From contig CP126194.1 of the NCBI GenBank assembly GCA_030272155.1, positions 992,001 to 1,056,000 of the forward strand: DNA of 64,000 nucleotides, in the 5' to 3' direction. The notes beneath the pieces were generated by a model. It ran no database searches. It was not told the origin of the DNA and was given only the letters and a program-made list of their open reading frames with translations. Origin of the DNA: Tetradesmus obliquus (lineage: Eukaryota > Chlorophyta > Chlorophyceae > Sphaeropleales > Scenedesmaceae). A program made the translations under genes and the position numbers. Positions 56,965 through 64,000 of the stretch are shown here, piece by piece (the first letter of the stretch is position 1; the number at the start of each line of letters is the position of its first letter).

Positions 56965-57890
56965 ATGGGAGGTGAGGGGCGGCGTCGCAGCGGGAAGAGG
57001 CTCGACAGATGCAGATAGGATTGTTGAAGCAGTTGACGCAGCTGGGGCTCTCACTTAAGCCGCACGCCTGCTCGTCATGAGGTTATGACTCATAAACTAT
57101 TTGTTTCTCTTGCTTTCTGCTGCCTGCAGCCTTATTCAGCTGCTGCAGACCCGAAAAGGCGTCCCCGTCTGCTACGCAGCCACTGCTGTCCTCCGCTCCC
57201 GAAGCCGCGGCAGCAGTGCCATACGCTGCACCAGCTCAGGAATCTGCTCCTACCAAGAGCTGCTGTGGTGCGGAGAAGGCAACAGCAGCCCAGGAGCCAG
57301 TCAAGGCAGCAGATGTTCCCACCATTCCTCCACCTCCTGAGCCTGCAGCCCCAGCTGCAGCAGCAGACGAGGCGCCAGCAGCTGCTTCTGACGCAGCAGC
57401 TGGCCCTCCTGCAGCAGATGCACAGCAGGTGCTGATCAACCTTGCTGACTCACAGCCAGCACAGGCCCCAGCACCAGCTGCTGTGCTGGAGCCAGAGGTG
57501 CCAGCAGCAGTGGAGGCAGCACCTCCTGCTCCTGCAGCTGTTGAGCCGGCTCAAGAAGCACCAGCAGCTGAGGCAGCAGCAGCTGTGGAGCCTGCTGCAC
57601 CCTTGCAGGAGGCCCCGCAGGAGGTAGCAGCTCCTGCAGCCCAGGCAAAGGAGGAGGCTGCCGTGGTTGAAGAGCCACCAGCTACAGAAGCACCACCTGC
57701 AGCAGGGCAGACAGCAGAGACCTCAGCAGCAGCTGAGGCAGCTGGCAGCGCTGGCCGTGGTGGTGGCAAGCGTGGTGGCGGTGGCGGCAGGGGTGGTGCT
57801 GCTGGCGGCAACAGGGGCGGTGGCGGCGGCGGCAACAGGGGCGGTGGCGGTGGTAGGGGTGGTGGCCGCAGGGGCAAGGGCAGGAAATAG
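56965..57890 (+). CDS. RGG-box protein with predicted N-myristoyl/palmitoyl anchor
   Basis: The model is a 7-nt first exon (56965-56971, ATGGGAG, donor GTGAGG) spliced in phase 1 to 57130-57890 (acceptor CTGCCTGCAG), giving 255 aa. The joined N-terminus reads MGALFSCCRPEKASPS: Gly2 with Ser6 fits the N-myristoylation pattern, and the Cys pair behind it fits palmitoylation. A long Ala/Pro/Glu/Gln-rich region follows. The C-terminus is an RGG/GGN-rich tail (AGRGGGKRGGGGGRGG ... GGGRGGGRRGKGRK) typical of RNA-binding or arginine-methylated proteins. Without the micro-exon the large exon has no ATG near its start. Role unknown; a membrane-tethered RNA-binding protein is inference. The PRMT gene upstream is a plausible type of modifier for RGG tails, but no functional link is shown. 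Confidence 0.6.
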
Positions 57891-60219
<2,329 letters not shown>

Positions 60220-60806
60220 ATGTCATTTTCACCTATTGTGTTACCAACCAAGCCATGGGGTACAGCCAGACCACCTCAATCCAAACCAAGTGATGCCTTC
60301 AAGCCGGCAGCCAAGTACCAGGTACGCAATCACCCAAAAGACTCATAAATGTCACGTTAGTAAGCCAGGTATAGCAACAACCAAAGACACTGCGCGGCAG
60401 CATTGATGAGCTGCAAGTCTTGCTCAAAGCATGCTGGAAATGCGTGGCAAACTCCTGCCCGCCCCAGCAGCTGGCGGGTGCATACATGCAGCATGCATGC
60501 CCCGCTTTTCAAACGCTCCAATTTGTCATGGGGAAGCCCATATAGCCAGGCACAGTTGATCAGCGGTCAACTGTGACAGCTGCTTCTGTGTGGCTCACAC
60601 CCAAACTCAGCAAGTACTCAACATGCAACAGGCCATCACGACACATGCATCTGTGCAGGTGCCGGCTTCAGACATCAGTGGGCAGCTGCTCTGTAACAGC
60701 ACAAGGGTACACCCTGATGACACACAGCCGGCTGAGACCACAGCAGCTGGGTGCAGCAGCGCTGGGCTGCAATACAATTTGAATGCAAACCAAGTTCAAG
60801 TCCAAG
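60220..60806 (+). CDS. possible first exons of an unrecognised gene
   Basis: Exon 60220-60321 starts at an ATG (MSFSPIVLPTKPWGTARPPQ, ending AAKYQ, donor GTACGC). It joins exon 60659-60806 in phase 0 (acceptor CTGTGCAG; VPASDISGQLLCNSTRVHPD), which ends in phase 1 before GTTAAA. Composition is that of ordinary soluble protein, not repeat-derived, which supports coding. No family is recognised. It may continue to the 61886-61974 exon. Confidence 0.35.
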
Positions 60807-61885
60807 GTTAAAGCAAACAAAAGGACTTTGGCAGCCTCTTTGTGGCATCAACTGGAGCTTGTGTCATTCAAGCTTGCAGGCTCCATGGTGCAAAACACAA
60901 GTCAAGCATCGAGCAGACAGCGACACTGGCTGTACAGCTGCAGCTGCAGCCTGCCTGCATGGCTGCTGGGCAGCTGCAATAGCTGCTCTTCAAGTAGCAA
61001 TGAAGCAAGCTCGCAATGGGCAAGCCTTGCCTGTGACACACACCGAACATTCCAACACAAAGCACCAAGTCAGCCGGCCACGCTCGGAAACAAGTATACA
61101 AAGCAATGCTTGGATCGCCCTCCATGAGGGACAGTAAGTAAGACAGCCGAGGGACAGTAAGTAAGGCAGCCGAGCAAAAAGTAAGCAACAATGCGTAACT
61201 CTGATCCAACACCGGCTGGTCCAGTGAGCAGCAGCGTAAGCGCCGCACAACGCCAGCCACAGCTGTGGCACCTGCATCCTGCTTGCGCGCTGCTTCAAAC
61301 CCAGTGGCGGGTGCGCAGCTGCGCTGTTCAGTACACCAGCGCTGCACTCCAACAATTCCACTACTGCAACTACGGCATTTCACTGGTGACACACATGATA
61401 TGACAAGCCCAGCCAGCTGCCAGTGCCAGTAGATGTCAAACTGCAGCTGGTTTTTTTTTCTGCCTAGCTGCTTGCAACACTCATTGCAGTGCCGCATTGT
61501 GGGCAAGTCTCAGTCTGAGGTGCTTAGCTTGGCACCAATGCACCAGCTGTTGCACTGCCAGCTGCCTGTGCAGTGCACACCTTGGTAAAGTGCATAAACC
61601 CCAGCACATGCTGCATGGTTGCAGGGCCTTGCTGGTAGCTTCCAGCATGACATCAGCCAAAATACGGCCTGTCTGTGGATTCTTTCCAGCCAAGCACTGC
61701 TGCATGCATGCATATGCAACCCAAGAATGTTATTTAACGCATTCAGCGATCCACGTGCTGCGGCAGGATTCGATCCGCTGATCTGCTGCTCTCCTGTGGA
61801 CCAACCCCGCTGCAAGCAGCTTATTGAACGGAACGTGAATAACGCCTGTCCAATTGTGCGCAAACCCAGATTCCATGCCATGCAG

Positions 61886-61974
61886 AGAGCAGCTTGTAGC
61901 GGCCATGACGGCACAAAAAGTCAAACAGCACGGTATGCAGCTCAAGCACAAGGAGCGATCCCTTGCAGCACTAG
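61886..61974 (+). CDS. possible isolated exon of the same unrecognised gene
   Basis: After an acceptor ATGCAG the frame reads EQLVAAMTAQKVKQHGMQ ... ERSLAALG and stops at a strong donor GTGAGT. The helix-forming, charge-patterned sequence looks like coiled coil. The connection to the exons at 60220-60806 requires at least one more exon that I could not place. The following 69-bp repeat array would then lie in the next intron. Confidence 0.3.
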
Positions 61975-62470
61975 GTGAGTGTCTGTGTCTTAACACTGGA
62001 GACAACACATACAATCAATCACTGCAGTCTGATATGCTATGCCTGGCCTCCTCACATTCAACAGGCTGTGCACAGTCAGTAACACATTTCCAAGTTGCTC
62101 CTGGCACTCTTTCGCATCTCCATGCAGGATTGTATGTGCTTATACATACCCCGCATGCCAGCAGCACAACACCACAGCGTAGAACAGCAGCACGATGCAC
62201 AACAAGCCACACTCCAAATTCTATGCCTATCAGTCTGTGCTCACCCGGCCATGCTCGTAACCAGTCTGCCACCTAACCGCACCCAGCATGCCTACTCTGG
62301 GAATAGCAGCACGATCTGTGTGCATACTGACCATGTTCACCATTTTGTGCCTCATGATCTGTGCACTCCCTGCCATGCGCATCAGTACGGCTGCTGGAAA
62401 GTGTGCCACACCCAATCAAGCATGCAAAGGTAACACCCAGCTACGCCAGGCGGCACTCCTCTTTGGTACA
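61975..62470. other. region without recognised genes, upstream of the 69-bp array
   Basis: No exon, RNA gene or repeat is recognised. Confidence 0.45.
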
Positions 62471-62476
62471 GAAAGC

Positions 62477-63690
62477 TCAGCAGCAGTTGTGCTGCTGAAT
62501 CCACCTCACAACGCCAGGTGGCACTCCACTTTCCCATACTGTTTGCAGCAGCAGTTGCGCTGCTGAAGACACCCCAACAACGCCAGGGGGCACTCCTCTT
62601 TTGGGTACTGTTCCGCAGCAGCAGTTGTGCTGCTGAATCCACCCCAACAACGCCAGGCAGCACTCCTCTTTCGGATACTGTTTGAGAAGCAGTTGTGCTG
62701 CTGATTCCACCCCCAACTTCGCCAGGTGGCACTCCACTTTCGGATACAATTTGAGAAGCAGTTGTGCTGCTGAATCCACCTCAACAACGCCAGGTGGCAC
62801 TCCTCTTTCCTGTACTGTTCGCAGCAGCAGATGTGCTGCTGAATCCACCCAAACAACGCCAGGTGGCACTCCACTTTCCCATACTGATTGCAACAGCAGT
62901 TGTGCTGTCGAAACCACCCCCAACAACGCCAGGCAGCACTCCACTTTCTGATACTGCTTGCAGCAGCAGCTGTGCTGCTGAAGTCACCCCCAACAACGCC
63001 AGGTGGCACTCCTCTTTCCCATACTGCTTGCAGCAGCAGTTGTGCTGTCGAAACCACCCGCAACAACGCCAGGCAGCACTCCTCTTTTGGATACAGTTGA
63101 GAAGCAGTTGTGCTGCTGAATCCACCCCCAGCAACGTCAGGTGACACTCCACTTTCCCTCACTGTTTGCAGCAGCAGTTGTGCAGCTGAAGCCACCCCAA
63201 CAACGCCAGGCAGCACTCCTCTTTTCTCTACTGTTTGCAACAACAGTTGTGCTGTCAAAACCACCCCAACAACGCCAGGTGGCACTCCACTTTCCCATAC
63301 TGTTCGCAGCAGCAGTCGTGCAGCTGATACCACCAAAACAACGCCAGGCAGCACTCCACTTTCCCATACTGATTGCAACAGCAGTTGTGCTGCTGATTCC
63401 ACCCCAGCAACGCCAGGTGGTACTCCACATTCCCATACTGTTCGCAGCAGCAGTTGTGCTGAAGCCACCCCAACAACGCCAGGTGGCACTCCTCTTTCGG
63501 ATACAGTTGAGAAGCAGTTGTGCTGCTGAAGCCACCCCAACAACGCCAGGGAGCACTCCTCTTCCCCATGCTGATTGCAGCAGCAGTTGTGCTGTAAAAC
63601 CACCCCCAACAACGCCAGGTGGCACTCCACTTTCCCATACTGTTTGCAGCAGCAGTTGTGCTGCTGAATCTGCCCCCGGCAATGTCAAGG
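62477..63690. repeat. 69-bp minisatellite, ~18 units, each with a CAG/CTG hairpin
   Basis: Starts of the shared motif CAGCAGTTG are at about 62481, 62549, 62619, 62687, 62756 and so on, giving 68-70 bp spacing. Each unit contains CAGCAGCA-GTTG-TGCTGCTG (an 8-bp stem with a 4-base loop), followed by an AACAACGCCAGG(T/C)(G/A)GCACTCC core and a TTTCCCATACTG-type end. Because 69 is a multiple of 3, long frames stay open on both strands (for example 63630-62506 on the minus strand). Confidence 0.92.
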
Positions 63691-64000
63691 GCACTCCAAC
63701 TTTTGATACACCAGACCCAGCAGACATGATGCAGACACATGCAGAGATGGGCTGGTTTGCAAGGCCCATATGCCTTGCTGCAGCCTGATGCAGTCAATGT
63801 CACTGCCACACACAAAAGACCACGGGTTTTCAGGCGATTTGAGCCTGTCCACCACTTTTGAGAACTTTCCACCCCTCCTCTGAGACGTTTCTGTGCCTAA
63901 AGCATGAAGCTACTGCTGCTAATGCACTGAACTGAGAAGAGCACGCCTGCGTTGAGCAGAGCAGAGCGCGCAGCAAAGTGGAGAACTGACTACACCCAAC
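63691..64000. other. flank of the 69-bp array
   Basis: Unique sequence with no recognised feature; it runs off the window end. Confidence 0.5.

Noticed and set aside
61740-61840. tRNA-like segment (GGATTCGATCC resembles a T-arm)
   Set aside because: The arms around it do not pair as a 5-bp T-stem on either strand and no acceptor stem or anticodon arm can be drawn; the match is a short palindrome.
62477-63690. CRISPR array or repeat-protein gene
   Set aside because: There are no unique spacers, frames are open on both strands, and no start or splice context is seen; treated as minisatellite.

Overview
The window looks like nuclear DNA of a chlorophyte green alga, most likely a coccoid chlorophycean of the Scenedesmaceae/Sphaeropleales type. 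Genes are intron-rich, with donors mostly GTGCGG/GTGAGT/GTGGGT and acceptors of the form CTGCTG...CAG. CAG/CTG runs are extremely abundant and encode Gln, Ala and Ser tracts. A chlorophyte-type TGTAA signal follows several genes, and the gene set is plant/alga-like (plastid-type MsrB, PurU, ERCC6L/CHR24, cilium protein CFAP69). All exon models were built by eye from splice-site motifs, codon phase and protein-family resemblance; no search was run.

Layout. 1-2312 (+): 3' end of an ERCC6L/CHR24-like SNF2 ATPase. 3214-7097 (+): secreted Cys-rich plus leucine-rich-repeat protein, apparently damaged. 7620-9135: 191-bp satellite with an alternating two-unit higher-order pattern. 10895-23550 (-): huge alanine-rich low-complexity gene(s), probably one gene with a 3.9-kb intron full of exon-end copies and hairpin repeats. 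24389-27187 (+): formyltetrahydrofolate deformylase. 28168-30494 (+): methionine-R-sulfoxide reductase with a lumen-type targeting peptide. 31079-33970 (+): mitochondrial 2-oxodicarboxylate-type carrier. 34878-38709 (+): PRMT7/9-like arginine methyltransferase. 38987-41083 (+): aldo/keto reductase. 42926-45097 (-): F-box/LRR-like protein. 46053-51563 (-): CFAP69 cilium protein in 11 phase-consistent exons. 52311-54281 (+): Gln-rich protein. 56965-57890 (+): RGG-box protein that appears to start with a 7-nt micro-exon creating a myristoylation/palmitoylation signal. 58701-58897: (GT)n. 60220-61974 (+): fragments of an unrecognised gene. 62477-63690: 69-bp hairpin minisatellite.

The most striking pattern is that introns repeatedly carry degraded tandem copies of the neighbouring exon's end, including its splice site ('exon echoes'). 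They lie about 100-130 bp from the functional copy in most cases. I see them in the SNF2, alanine-rich, PurU, MsrB, carrier and aldo/keto reductase genes, on both strands, on the donor side, the acceptor side and after terminal exons. This suggests an ongoing process that duplicates exon/intron boundaries and enlarges introns.

The genes are unrelated housekeeping, targeting and cilium functions, each with its own promoter. There is no operon-like or pathway cluster.
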